Origin: Burkholderia pseudomultivorans
GTDB lineage: Bacteria > Pseudomonadota > Gammaproteobacteria > Burkholderiales > Burkholderiaceae
Length of the DNA stretch: 64,000 nt
Reading direction: 5' to 3'
Assembly (NCBI RefSeq): GCF_001718415.1
Contig: NZ_CP013377.1
Coordinates: forward strand, 930,001 to 994,000
Under the pieces are notes generated by a model. It ran no database searches, had not been told where the DNA came from, and saw only the letters and a program-made list of their open reading frames with translations. The position numbers and the translations under genes are program-made. Positions within the stretch are counted from its first letter, which is position 1. Every line of letters begins with the position of its first letter. This document shows positions 17,446 through 25,300 of the stretch, in pieces.

Positions 17446-18248
17446 ATCACGCCTCGGGCTTCAACGACATCGCGGGCATGCTGCGCCCGCTGCTCTACGT
17501 GATGCCGCGTCTGCTGCCGATCATGTTCGTCGTGCCGGTATTCAACGAGCAGATCGTCACCGGCCTCGTGCGCAACGGCATCGCGGTCGTGATCGCCGCG
17601 TTCGTCGCACCGGCGATCGATGCCGCGCAGGTGGCCGCGCTGCCGTTCCTGATGTGGTGCGTGCTGGTCGCGAAGGAGGCCGTGGTCGGGATGCTGCTGG
17701 CCGGCGCGTTCAGCGCCGTGCTGTTCGCGATCCAGGGCGTCGGCTACCTGATCGATTTCCAGACCGGCAGCGGCAGCGCCGCGTTCTTCGATCCGATGGG
17801 CGGGCACGAAGGCGGCCCGACGTCGGGCTTTCTCAATTTCGTCGCGATCGCGCTGTTCGTCACGGCGGGCGGCCTGCAGGTGCTGGTGCAGCTGTTCGCG
17901 CAGTCGTACGCATGGTGGCCGATCGGCTCGCTCGGCCCCGATTTCTCGTCGATGCTGCAAACCTTCATCGTGCGTCAGACCGACACGATCTTCGAATGGA
18001 TGGTGAAGCTCGCGGCGCCGGTGACGATCGTGCTGGTGCTCGTCGAACTCGGGATCGGGCTGGTCGGGCGCGCGGTGCCGCAGCTCAATATCTTCGTGTT
18101 CGCGCAGCCGGTGAAAAGCGCGCTCGCGGTGCTGATGATGGCGCTGTTCCTGCCGGTCGTGTATGCGTCGCTGCATGCGCTGCTGAGCCCCGACAGCGGG
18201 CTGGTCGCGTTGCTGCGCGCGCTGTTCGCCGCGCACGGCGGCGCGTGA
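17439..18248 (+). CDS. sctT: Type III secretion inner-membrane protein SctT
   Basis: A 269-aa FliR/SctT-family export-gate protein with about six hydrophobic segments. Recognisable family stretches are PRLLPIMFVVPVFNEQI, GFLIDFQTG-like sequence (IQGVGYLIDFQTGSG) and the C-terminal PQLNIFVFAQPVKSALAVLM. It assembles with SctR and SctS into the export channel. ATG at 17439 overlaps sctO. sctU follows after 28 bp. Confidence 0.93.
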   Translation: MLDHASGFNDIAGMLRPLLYVMPRLLPIMFVVPVFNEQIVTGLVRNGIAVVIAAFVAPAIDAAQVAALPFLMWCVLVAKEAVVGMLLAGAFSAVLFAIQGVGYLIDFQTGSGSAAFFDPMGGHEGGPTSGFLNFVAIALFVTAGGLQVLVQLFAQSYAWWPIGSLGPDFSSMLQTFIVRQTDTIFEWMVKLAAPVTIVLVLVELGIGLVGRAVPQLNIFVFAQPVKSALAVLMMALFLPVVYASLHALLSPDSGLVALLRALFAAHGGA

Positions 18249-18276
18249 CCGCACGTCAGGGCACCGGGGCGCGCAC

Positions 18277-19308
18277 ATGGCCGAAAAGAACCAGCAGCCG
18301 ACCGCGAAACGCCTGCGCGAGGCGCGCGAAAAAGGCGATGTGCCGAAGAGCGCCGAGACGATCTCGTCGGCATGCTTCGCCGGCGTGTGCATCGCGCTGG
18401 CGGTCGGCATCGGCGCGCTGTTCGCGCGGTTGCAGGCGCTGCTCCGGCTCGTGTTCGACGCGGCCGGCGCGGCCGATCCGTCCGCACGGATCGCGGTGCT
18501 GATCGACGGCGCCGCGCGCGACTGGGCGACGCTGTCCGCGCAGATCGTCGCGGCCGGACTGCTGCTCGGCGTGCTTGCGGGTTTCGTGCAGGTCGGCGGC
18601 GTGATGGCGTGGGGCCGCCTGATGCCGCAGTTGTCGCGGCTCAATCCTGCAGAAGGGCTGAAGAACCTGTGGTCGCTGCGCAACCTCGTCAATCTCGCGA
18701 AGATGCTGCTGAAGACGACGCTGCTCGTCGCGACGCTCGGCTGGGTGATCGTCGAGTCGCTGGATGCCGCGGTGCAGTCGGGCTTTACGCGGCCGATATC
18801 GATTCTCGCGCTGATCGTGAAGCTGCTGATGCTGCTGTTCGGCTGGGCCGCGCTGATCTATATCGTGATGGCGTTGATCGACATCGTGCACCAGCGGCGC
18901 GAATTCAATCAGAAAATGAAAATGTCGATCGACGAAGTGCGGCGCGAGCACAAGGAGGACGAAGGCGATCCGCATATCGAGGCGAAGCGCCGGCAGCTTG
19001 CGCGCGAAGCGCAGTTCGCGGCGCTGCCCGACCGGATCGGCTTTGCATCGGTGGTCGTCTATTCGCCGCGCGTCGCCGTGGCGCTCTATTACGGCGGCGT
19101 CGGCACGCTGCCGTGGGTGCTCGCGCGCGGCGAAGGCGAGGCGGCCGAGCGGATCGTGCGGCTCGCGCGCGACGCGCTGCGCCCGACGCTCGCGAACGCC
19201 GGGCTCGCGCAGTCGCTGTACGACACGACGCCCGAGAACGGCACGATCCAGCAGCAGCATTTCCGCGAGGTGGCGCAACTGCTGAAGTGGGCGACCGGCG
19301 CGATCTGA
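18277..19308 (+). CDS. sctU: Type III secretion switch protein SctU lacking the NPTH cleavage motif
   Basis: A 343-aa FlhB/YscU-family protein with four transmembrane segments in residues 1-220 and the characteristic linker KMSIDEVRREHKEDEGDPHI. In this family the cytosolic domain cleaves itself between Asn and Pro of NPTH, allowing the switch from needle to effector export. Here the aligned position reads SPRV (residues 263-266, in VVVYSPRVAVALYY), and no other NPTH occurs. Asn cyclisation therefore cannot take place at this site. The rest of the domain (VLARGEGEAAERIVRLARD) is intact, so the gene is not obviously decayed. It is the last gene of the plus-strand operon. Confidence 0.9.
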   Translation: MAEKNQQPTAKRLREAREKGDVPKSAETISSACFAGVCIALAVGIGALFARLQALLRLVFDAAGAADPSARIAVLIDGAARDWATLSAQIVAAGLLLGVLAGFVQVGGVMAWGRLMPQLSRLNPAEGLKNLWSLRNLVNLAKMLLKTTLLVATLGWVIVESLDAAVQSGFTRPISILALIVKLLMLLFGWAALIYIVMALIDIVHQRREFNQKMKMSIDEVRREHKEDEGDPHIEAKRRQLAREAQFAALPDRIGFASVVVYSPRVAVALYYGGVGTLPWVLARGEGEAAERIVRLARDALRPTLANAGLAQSLYDTTPENGTIQQQHFREVAQLLKWATGAI

Positions 19309-19527
19309 ATGATTCGTCCGATCAATGCGCGAACGCGGTTTCGATGCGGCCCTTTCACCGCGCGCGCACGTTGCGCTTGACGCGGTTTTTTTTCCGGTGC
19401 CTGCCGGCATTCGTCCGCGAATTATTGCTGAATTATTTCTTCGTAATATGGCCCGACCGTCATGCCGGACGGCGGGCCGCAAGGTCGGCCCTGCATGGCG
19501 GGCAAGTCAACAGGGCGGACAGATTAC

Positions 19528-21498
19528 ATGTGCGGAATCGACGGCTTTCTGAATAGCGTCGCCTTCGATGAGGAGACAGCGCGCGGCACCCTCGCGCGCA
19601 TGACGGCGAGCCTCGCGCATCGCGGGCCGGACGGGCAGGGTTTGTGGGTCGATCCGGAGGCCGGCATCGCGCTCGGCCACCGGCGGCTCGCGATCGTCGA
19701 TCTGTCGGTGCACGGCCGGCAGCCGATGGCGTCCGCGTGCGGCCGTTACGTCTTGGTCTTCAACGGCGAAATCTACAACCATCGCGAGCTGCGCGCGGAG
19801 CTGGAGCGTGCGGGGCGCGCCCCTGCGTGGCGCGGCCATTCGGACAGCGAAGTGCTGATCGCGGCGATCGCCGCATGGGGCGTCGAGGCGACGCTGCGGC
19901 GCGCGACCGGCATGTTCGCGTTCGCGCTGTGGAATCGCGCGTCGCGCGTGCTGACGCTCGCGCGCGACCGGATCGGCGAGAAGCCGCTCTATTACGGCCG
20001 GGTCGGCGACGCGCTGGTGTTCGCGTCGGAACTGAAGGCGCTGCGCGCGTATCCGGGTTTCGGCGGCGAGATCGATCGCGACGCGCTGTGCCTGTACCTG
20101 CGTCAGTCGAGCGTGCCGGCGCCTTACACGATCTATCGCGGCATCAGCAAGCTGCCGCCGGGCACCTGGATCCAGTTCGAGCATGCGCGCGACACGCCGC
20201 GGCCGCGCGCGTACTGGACGCTCGAGCAGGCGATCGCGGCCGGCCGCGAACAGCCGTTCGAGGGCGATGCGGACGATGCGGTCGGCCGGCTCGATGCGAT
20301 CCTGCGCCGCGCCGTTGCACGACAGATGGAAGCCGACGTGCCGCTCGGCGCGTTCCTGTCGGGCGGCATCGATTCGTCGGCGATCGTCGCGCTGATGCAG
20401 GCGCAGTCGACGACGCCGGTCGATACGTTCACGATCGGTTTCCACGAAGCCGGCTACGACGAGGCGGGCTATGCGAAGGCCGTCGCGCGCCATCTCGGCA
20501 CGCGGCATACCGAACTCTACGTGACGGCCGACCATGCGCTCGAGGTGGTGCCGAAGCTGCCGTCGATCTACGACGAGCCGTTTTCCGACGCCTCGCAGAT
20601 TCCGACCTTCCTGGTCGCGGAGCTGACGCGACGGCACGTGAAGGTGAGCCTGTCCGGCGACGGCGGCGACGAGCTGTTCGGCGGCTATACGCGCTACTTT
20701 CTGACGCCGCGCCTGTGGCGCAAGCTGCATCGCGTGCCGGCGGCCGTGCGGGCGCGGATCGCCGCCGCGCTGCACGCGCTGCGGCCCGATCATGCGGACC
20801 AGCTCGCGGCGGTCGCGCAGGGCGCATGGGGCGGCGTGGAGGCGCGCGACACCGCGTCGCGGATCGGCGATCGCCTGCACAAGCTCGGCCACGTGATGAC
20901 GGCGGAGAGCCGCATCGGCCTGTACCGGCTGCTGATGTCGTCGGTGCATCACCCCGAGCGCATCGCGCTCGCCGGACAGGAGCCGCCGACGCCGCTCGAT
21001 ACGGCCGCCGCCTGGCCCGCGCACCTGAGCTTCGCCGAGCAGGCGATGGCGATCGACACGCTCACCTATCTGCCCACCGACATCCTCGCGAAGGTCGATC
21101 GCGCGGCGATGGCGGTCAGTCTCGAAACACGCATGCCGTTTCTCGATCATCACGTCGTGGAATTCGCGTGGCGCCTGCCGGCGTCGATACGCCTGCCGGA
21201 AGGGCAGTCGAAAGCGATGCTGCGCCGGCTGCTCGATCGCTATGTGCCGTCGTCGCTGATCGACCGGCCGAAACAGGGCTTTTGCGCGCCGGTCGATCAC
21301 TGGCTGCGCGGCGCGCTGCGCGACTGGGCCGATGCGCTGCTGCAGCCGTCCCGGCTGCGCGACGAGGGTTTTTTCGACGCCGCCGCGGTCGAGCGTCTGT
21401 GGCGCCAGCACCAGACCGGCCGGATGAACTGGCAGCACCAGCTATGGACGGTGCTGATGTTCCAGGCGTGGCTCGATGCGCAGCGCGCCGCGCTCTGA
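19528..21498 (+). CDS. asnB: Glutamine-hydrolysing asparagine synthase (AsnB-type)
   Basis: A 656-aa class II amidotransferase. ATG at 19528 is certain because Cys2 (MCGIDGF) must become the N-terminal nucleophile of the glutaminase domain, which includes SLAHRGPDGQG and VFNGEIYNHRELR. The synthetase domain has the PP-loop LSGGIDSSAIVALM and SLSGDGGDELFGGYTRYF. It probably converts Asp to Asn with Gln and ATP; paralogues of this type also amidate sugars or peptides in polysaccharide and antibiotic clusters. It lies between sctU and the convergent transglycosylase gene, inside the secretion locus, with 219 bp before it that include AT-rich sequence and a possible -10 (TAATAT near 19444). Its link to secretion is unknown. 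Confidence 0.88.
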   Translation: MCGIDGFLNSVAFDEETARGTLARMTASLAHRGPDGQGLWVDPEAGIALGHRRLAIVDLSVHGRQPMASACGRYVLVFNGEIYNHRELRAELERAGRAPAWRGHSDSEVLIAAIAAWGVEATLRRATGMFAFALWNRASRVLTLARDRIGEKPLYYGRVGDALVFASELKALRAYPGFGGEIDRDALCLYLRQSSVPAPYTIYRGISKLPPGTWIQFEHARDTPRPRAYWTLEQAIAAGREQPFEGDADDAVGRLDAILRRAVARQMEADVPLGAFLSGGIDSSAIVALMQAQSTTPVDTFTIGFHEAGYDEAGYAKAVARHLGTRHTELYVTADHALEVVPKLPSIYDEPFSDASQIPTFLVAELTRRHVKVSLSGDGGDELFGGYTRYFLTPRLWRKLHRVPAAVRARIAAALHALRPDHADQLAAVAQGAWGGVEARDTASRIGDRLHKLGHVMTAESRIGLYRLLMSSVHHPERIALAGQEPPTPLDTAAAWPAHLSFAEQAMAIDTLTYLPTDILAKVDRAAMAVSLETRMPFLDHHVVEFAWRLPASIRLPEGQSKAMLRRLLDRYVPSSLIDRPKQGFCAPVDHWLRGALRDWADALLQPSRLRDEGFFDAAAVERLWRQHQTGRMNWQHQLWTVLMFQAWLDAQRAAL

Positions 21499-21512
21499 AG
21501 CTGCGCGCCGGG

Positions 21513-22307
21513 TCACTCGTCGAGGCAGCGCACGCACAGCCGCTTCGCCTGGCTGGCCGGCAGCCCGCGGCACATCATCACGACGGGGCGCGCATGGCAC
21601 GACGGCGCGTCGGCGGATGCCGCCGGCGATGCCTGCCGTCGGGCGCGTTCGGGCGGCGTGGTCGCGGCCGCGTCCATGCGTCGCTGGCGCGCGGGCGGCG
21701 GCGCATCGCGCACGATCGGGATCGGCGCGACGCCGCCCTCGCGGGCATTGCTTTGCGCGCTCGCGACGACGCGGCTCACATAGCCGCTCGAGAATCCGGT
21801 CGTGAAATTGCCGCTGTAGTAGCAGGACAGCGCCGCGCGCAACGCGGCCTGCACGGCGCGCCCGGTGCCGGACGAGCGCGCGAAGCATTCGGTCAGGATC
21901 GCGCCGCCGGCGCGCAGGTTGCGGCACGGTTCGAACATCGTCGCTTCGTCGAGCCCGTATCTCGCGAAATTGCGCTCGTTGACCTGCGCAAGCCCGACGC
22001 TGTAGCTGAAGCCGCGCGCCGCGAGCTCGCGCGCCGTGGCGCGCGCTTCGTCGAGCGACGCGGGCTGGCGCGTCAAATGGCCGCCGACCACGCCGATCGC
22101 GTACGGATTGAAGCCCGATTCGGTGCGTACCAGCGCGGCCAGCGTTTCGGGATCGACGTTCGGTGCGCAGGCGCGCGCGAGCTGCGCGAAGCCCGCGCCG
22201 TCGCGTGCCGCGTGCGCGCGGGGCGGCTGGCCGAACGCACATGCGAATACCAGCGCGGCGGCTGTGCACAGCCACGCGGCGATGCCACGCCGGCCGCGCG
22301 CGCTCAT
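21513..22307 (-). CDS. Periplasmic lytic transglycosylase of the secretion locus
   Basis: A 264-aa protein with a signal peptide ending near AHAA (about residue 34). The lysozyme-like domain resembles VirB1/IagB/Hpa2: catalytic Glu in LAALVRTESGFNPYAIG, then the SYSVGLAQVNERNFARYG motif and CYYSGNF. Such enzymes open peptidoglycan locally so that an injectisome can cross it. The C-terminal 80 residues are Pro/Arg-rich and end with a Cys-rich segment (SCHARPVVMMCRGL), an unusual tail. ATG at 22307 overlaps the sctR stop, so it is coupled to sctQ-sctR. Confidence 0.82.
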   Translation of the reverse strand: MSARGRRGIAAWLCTAAALVFACAFGQPPRAHAARDGAGFAQLARACAPNVDPETLAALVRTESGFNPYAIGVVGGHLTRQPASLDEARATARELAARGFSYSVGLAQVNERNFARYGLDEATMFEPCRNLRAGGAILTECFARSSGTGRAVQAALRAALSCYYSGNFTTGFSSGYVSRVVASAQSNAREGGVAPIPIVRDAPPPARQRRMDAAATTPPERARRQASPAASADAPSCHARPVVMMCRGLPASQAKRLCVRCLDE

Positions 22308-22978
22308 CCCGCCCCCGCCACGCGATACGACAGCACGAGCCCGTGCACCAGCAGCGACCAGCCGTCGAGCGCAACGAACAGCAGCAGCTTGAACGGCACC
22401 GAGATCGTCGTCGGCGAGATCATCTGCATGCCGAGCGCGAGCAGGATATTCGCGACCAGCAGATCGACGACGATGAACACGATATAGATCACGAAACCGA
22501 TCTGGAATGCCTTCGTCAGCTCGGCGAGCGTGAAGCTCGGCACCAGCACCAGCAGGTCGTCGTCCCTGATGCCGTCCGCGCGGTTCTTCGGCCAGACCGA
22601 CGTCGCGGTGCGCACGAAGAATTCGCGATCGCGCTGCCGCGTGTGCGATACCAGGAAATCCTTGATCGGCGGCAGCGCGGCGTCGGCGAGCGCGCCCACG
22701 TCGGCGGTCGACAGCTGTCCGGACGCATCGAAGTGGCGCGCCTGCAGCGCGTCGCGAATCGACATTCCGACCGGCGCCATGATGAACAGCGACAGGATCA
22801 GCGCGATGCCGTTCAGCACGAGGTTCGGCGGCACCTGCTGGATGCCGAGCGCCGAGCGCAGCAGCCCCAGCACGACCACCAGCTTCGTATAGCTGGTCAC
22901 CATCAGCGCGGCGAACGGCGCGATGCCGAGCGCGGCGATGACCGCGATCAGCGCGACCGGATTCGGCAGGTTGCCCAT
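22304..22978 (-). CDS. sctR: Type III secretion inner-membrane protein SctR
   Basis: A 224-aa FliP/SctR-family export-gate protein. It has four hydrophobic segments and the family blocks VVVLGLLRSALGIQQVPPN, REFFVRTATSVWPK, VLVPSFTLAELTKAFQIGF and MQMISPTTISVPFKLLLFV. It forms the pentameric base of the export channel with SctS and SctT. It lies on the opposite strand from the main operon, three bases after the sctQ stop and overlapping the transglycosylase start. Confidence 0.94.
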   Translation of the reverse strand: MGNLPNPVALIAVIAALGIAPFAALMVTSYTKLVVVLGLLRSALGIQQVPPNLVLNGIALILSLFIMAPVGMSIRDALQARHFDASGQLSTADVGALADAALPPIKDFLVSHTRQRDREFFVRTATSVWPKNRADGIRDDDLLVLVPSFTLAELTKAFQIGFVIYIVFIVVDLLVANILLALGMQMISPTTISVPFKLLLFVALDGWSLLVHGLVLSYRVAGAG

Positions 22979-22981
22979 CGC

Positions 22982-24133
22982 TCAGCGCTCGCGCGGCGCC
23001 GGCTGCGTGAGCGTGACGACGCGCACGCCGAGCTTCTGGCCGACCGCGATCAGCTGGCCGGTGCCGATCAGCATGCCGTTCGCGACCAGATGGATCACGC
23101 TCTGGTTGATGCCCTGCTGCAGCTCGATGACCGCGCCCGGCTGCAGCGCGCTCAGTTCGCCGAGCGGCATCGAGGTCGGCGGCAGCTCGAAGCGCAGGTC
23201 CACCGCGAGGCCGTCGAGCGGGCGCGACGTGTCGCCGGTCGACGCAGCGGCGCCCGACACATCGGGCGCGCCGGTATGCGAGGTGTCGGTGCGGGTCGGT
23301 TCCAAAGGCATCTCCCTGATTCGTTGGACGGTCAGCCGGTTGCCGGACGGCCGTCCGGTGATCTCCCACGCCGGCACGGCCGGCAGCCGCGCGACGCACA
23401 GCAGGTTCTGCTCCTGCGCATGCCAGCGTTCGATCGCGATGATGTCGCCGCCGACGACGTCGGCCAGCTCGGCCATCGTCAGTTCGGTGCGGCCGATCTC
23501 GAACACGAGCGGCACCGGCAGGGTCGCGTACGCGGCGCGCGCGTCGGGCGGCGCAGCCGGCGCGGCGGCGAAGAACACCGCGAGCGCGTCCGGCGCGTCG
23601 AACGACAGGGCGCCGTGGCAGCGCCATGCACCGTCGGCGCGGCGCAGCTCGAAACGCAGTGCGGCCGGCGATGCCTGCCAGGCGGGCGACGCGGCAGTTG
23701 GCGGCAGCAGCTCGACGCGCTGTCGCGTCGCGGCCTGCAGCGCTGCCGTGAGCGGGGCGCACAGGTCGGCGAGCAGCGCCGCCCGAATCACGGCCGGCAC
23801 GGCCGGGTCGGCGGCATCGCCGAGCCATTCGGTTTCCGCGAGCGGGTCGATCCACAGCGTGCCGGCCGCCGGGCCGACGACGAAGCGGTATGCATGCGCA
23901 TCGGCGGCCGGTTCGGCATCGACGCGCCAGCGCACCTGGTAGGCGTGCTCGCCGAGCGTGACCGGGACGGCGTCGCTCGCGCAGTACGCATGCGACAGCC
24001 CGCGCGCGGCGGCGGCGGACAGGCGCGGCAGGTACGGCGACGCGTCGAGCGCGCCTGTCGCCGGTGGCGCGGCGGGGGCGGCCCGATTCGCGGCGTCGCC
24101 GGTGTCGGCATTCGTCAGGAACAGCGCAGGCAC
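22982..24133 (-). CDS. sctQ: Type III secretion cytosolic ring protein SctQ
   Basis: A protein of about 383 aa. The C-terminal 75 residues form a SPOA domain (PTSMPLGELSALQPGAVIEL, then VANGMLIGTGQLIAVGQKLG), and an internal SPOA-like segment lies near residues 215-265 (FEIGRTELTMAELADVVGGD). SctQ forms the sorting-platform pods with SctK and SctL. The only standard start is GTG at 24133, without a clear ribosome-binding site. The frame stays open upstream with protein-like sequence, so translation may begin at a non-standard codon further 5'. An internal start producing a short C-terminal form, as in other SctQ genes, is possible but not evident. Confidence 0.85.
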   Translation of the reverse strand: MPALFLTNADTGDAANRAAPAAPPATGALDASPYLPRLSAAAARGLSHAYCASDAVPVTLGEHAYQVRWRVDAEPAADAHAYRFVVGPAAGTLWIDPLAETEWLGDAADPAVPAVIRAALLADLCAPLTAALQAATRQRVELLPPTAASPAWQASPAALRFELRRADGAWRCHGALSFDAPDALAVFFAAAPAAPPDARAAYATLPVPLVFEIGRTELTMAELADVVGGDIIAIERWHAQEQNLLCVARLPAVPAWEITGRPSGNRLTVQRIREMPLEPTRTDTSHTGAPDVSGAAASTGDTSRPLDGLAVDLRFELPPTSMPLGELSALQPGAVIELQQGINQSVIHLVANGMLIGTGQLIAVGQKLGVRVVTLTQPAPRER

Positions 24134-24502
24134 GGCGGGATCGAGGCGGATTCGGCGTTGGTTCGACGGATTGTTCTGGCCGACGGCGCGAGAAGGGCGC
24201 GCGGCTGCTGCGTCGATTGTAGGGACGGCGATGCGCGCGTGCCGCGCCGGAATCCGTAGTCGCGTGTCGCGGGCGGCGGCGTGGCGGGCGCGGTTTTACG
24301 AGGTGTGCTGCGCCGCCGTGTGCGCAGCGGTGCGTCCAAATGCGACCGCCGCCCTGGGGCGGCGGTCGTGTCGCGGCGCGTGGACGGCGGCTGGCGTGCC
24401 GCGGTCGGAGCCGGGCCGCGACGCGCTGCGCGTCAGGCGCGCGGCGCGGCGGGGGGAACGGGCTTCGGCGCGCCGCGGGCAGCGCGGCGCACGAACGAAT
24501 CG
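24134..24502. other. Intergenic between sctQ and winged-helix regulator
   Basis: 369 bases, minus-strand genes on both sides. Part next to 24133 may encode the true N-terminus of SctQ. It contains the hairpin at 24344-24367. No other gene or clear promoter was recognised. Confidence 0.5.
24344..24367 (-). terminator. Hairpin, possible terminator of the regulator gene
   Basis: A perfect 10-bp stem (GACCGCCGCC / GGCGGCGGTC) with a 4-base loop, 136 bases after the stop of the minus-strand regulator gene at 24503. Only a short ATTT follows on that strand. Confidence 0.4.
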
Positions 24503-24901
24503 TTACGCGTAATCGGCGGCCATCGCGGGCTGCGGCGCGGCGCGCAGGATCGGCGCGGCTTCGTGGCGTTCGACGTGCGTCATCGCTGCGCCGAACAGCA
24601 CCAGGCGATAGCCGACCGCATAGATCGGGATGATCCGCAGGTTCTTGTCGTGATCGAGCTGCAGCTTCGAACGGATGCGCGAGATATGCGTGTCGAGCGT
24701 GCGCGAAGACACGCCGAGCTCGCGGCCCCAGACCGCTTCCTGGATCGCCTGCCGCGGCACGATCTTGTTCATGTTGTCGAGCAGGAATTCGACGACGTCG
24801 AATTCGCGCGGCGTGACGTCGACGGGTTTATTGGCGATTTCGATCGTGCGGCGCACGAAGTTGATTTTTATGTCGTCGATATACAGATATTTGCAATCCA
24901 T
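24503..24901 (-). CDS. Stand-alone OmpR/PhoB-type winged-helix regulator
   Basis: A 132-aa protein consisting of a winged-helix DNA-binding domain without a receiver. Residues 1-105 match the effector domain of OmpR-class regulators: DDIKINFVRRTIEI, VTPREFDVVEFLLDN, IVPRQAIQEAVWGRE, then the recognition helix in SSRTLDTHISRIRSKLQL and the wing IYAVGYRLV. The last 25 residues are Ala-rich. ATG at 24901 has GAGGG upstream. Its position at the head of the sctQR arm suggests a secretion-locus regulator, analogous to HilA- or HrpG-type proteins that also use this domain, but with no phosphorylation site its activity must be controlled by level or partners. Confidence 0.75.
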   Translation of the reverse strand: MDCKYLYIDDIKINFVRRTIEIANKPVDVTPREFDVVEFLLDNMNKIVPRQAIQEAVWGRELGVSSRTLDTHISRIRSKLQLDHDKNLRIIPIYAVGYRLVLFGAAMTHVERHEAAPILRAAPQPAMAADYA

Positions 24902-25180
24902 GGTGGCCCTCGCATGTCCTTAAAGGAGTGTTGCGAGTCAGATACTGCAACTTTCGGGCCAGGATGATGTGGGTTGACGATGGCGGAGCGGGCGACGCCG
25001 CCGGCCTTGAATCTCAAAGAATTTTTAACGCCGGGGGCAGGTGGAAGGCGAAAGGGTCGGAGCGGAAGTGAAGGATTGTTACGTAGCATCGCACGCGGAC
25101 GTTACGGGCGTTACGGCTGACGTAACGTGTGATGAGGCCCGGTGCCTGCGGCAGTCGCGTTGCGTGAAAACGGCCGGCGA

Positions 25181-25296
25181 AACCCTACTCGGAACCCTAC
25201 ATGGAACTCTACCTGGATATGCGAAAAACGCAGGTAAATCAGAAGGATAAGAGACTATAATTGCCGACATTGAACCCTACATGGAACCCGACACGG
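25181..25296 (+). repeat. Two clusters of 12-bp direct repeats flanking the fic promoter
   Basis: The unit is close to AACCCTACATGG. Three tandem copies lie at 25181-25216 (AACCCTACTCGG, AACCCTACATGG, AACTCTACCTGG) and two at 25273-25296 (AACCCTACATGG, AACCCGACACGG). The 16-mer GAACCCTACATGGAAC is identical at 25192-25207 and 25272-25287, exactly 80 bp apart. The clusters bracket the -10 box at 25256-25261, and the second ends four bases before the fic start. This looks like a repressor operator, possibly bound by the C-terminal helix-turn-helix of the Fic protein. Confidence 0.7.
25256..25261 (+). promoter_or_regulatory. -10 box of the fic gene
   Basis: A perfect TATAAT at 25256-25261. No good -35 hexamer is seen at 16-18 bases upstream. 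The predicted start near 25268 leaves a leader of only about 30 bases, containing two of the 12-bp repeats. Confidence 0.5.
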
Positions 25297-25300
25297 AAGC

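Larger units (their letters stand above)
24902..25300. other. Intergenic between winged-helix regulator and fic
   Basis: 399 bases between divergent genes. It is less GC-rich than its surroundings. It holds a pair of GTTACG-like repeats near 25079-25125 (GTTACGTAGC, GTTACGGGCGTTACGGCTG, GTAACGTG) that may be regulator sites, the 12-bp repeats at 25181-25296, and the fic -10 box at 25256. Confidence 0.5.
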
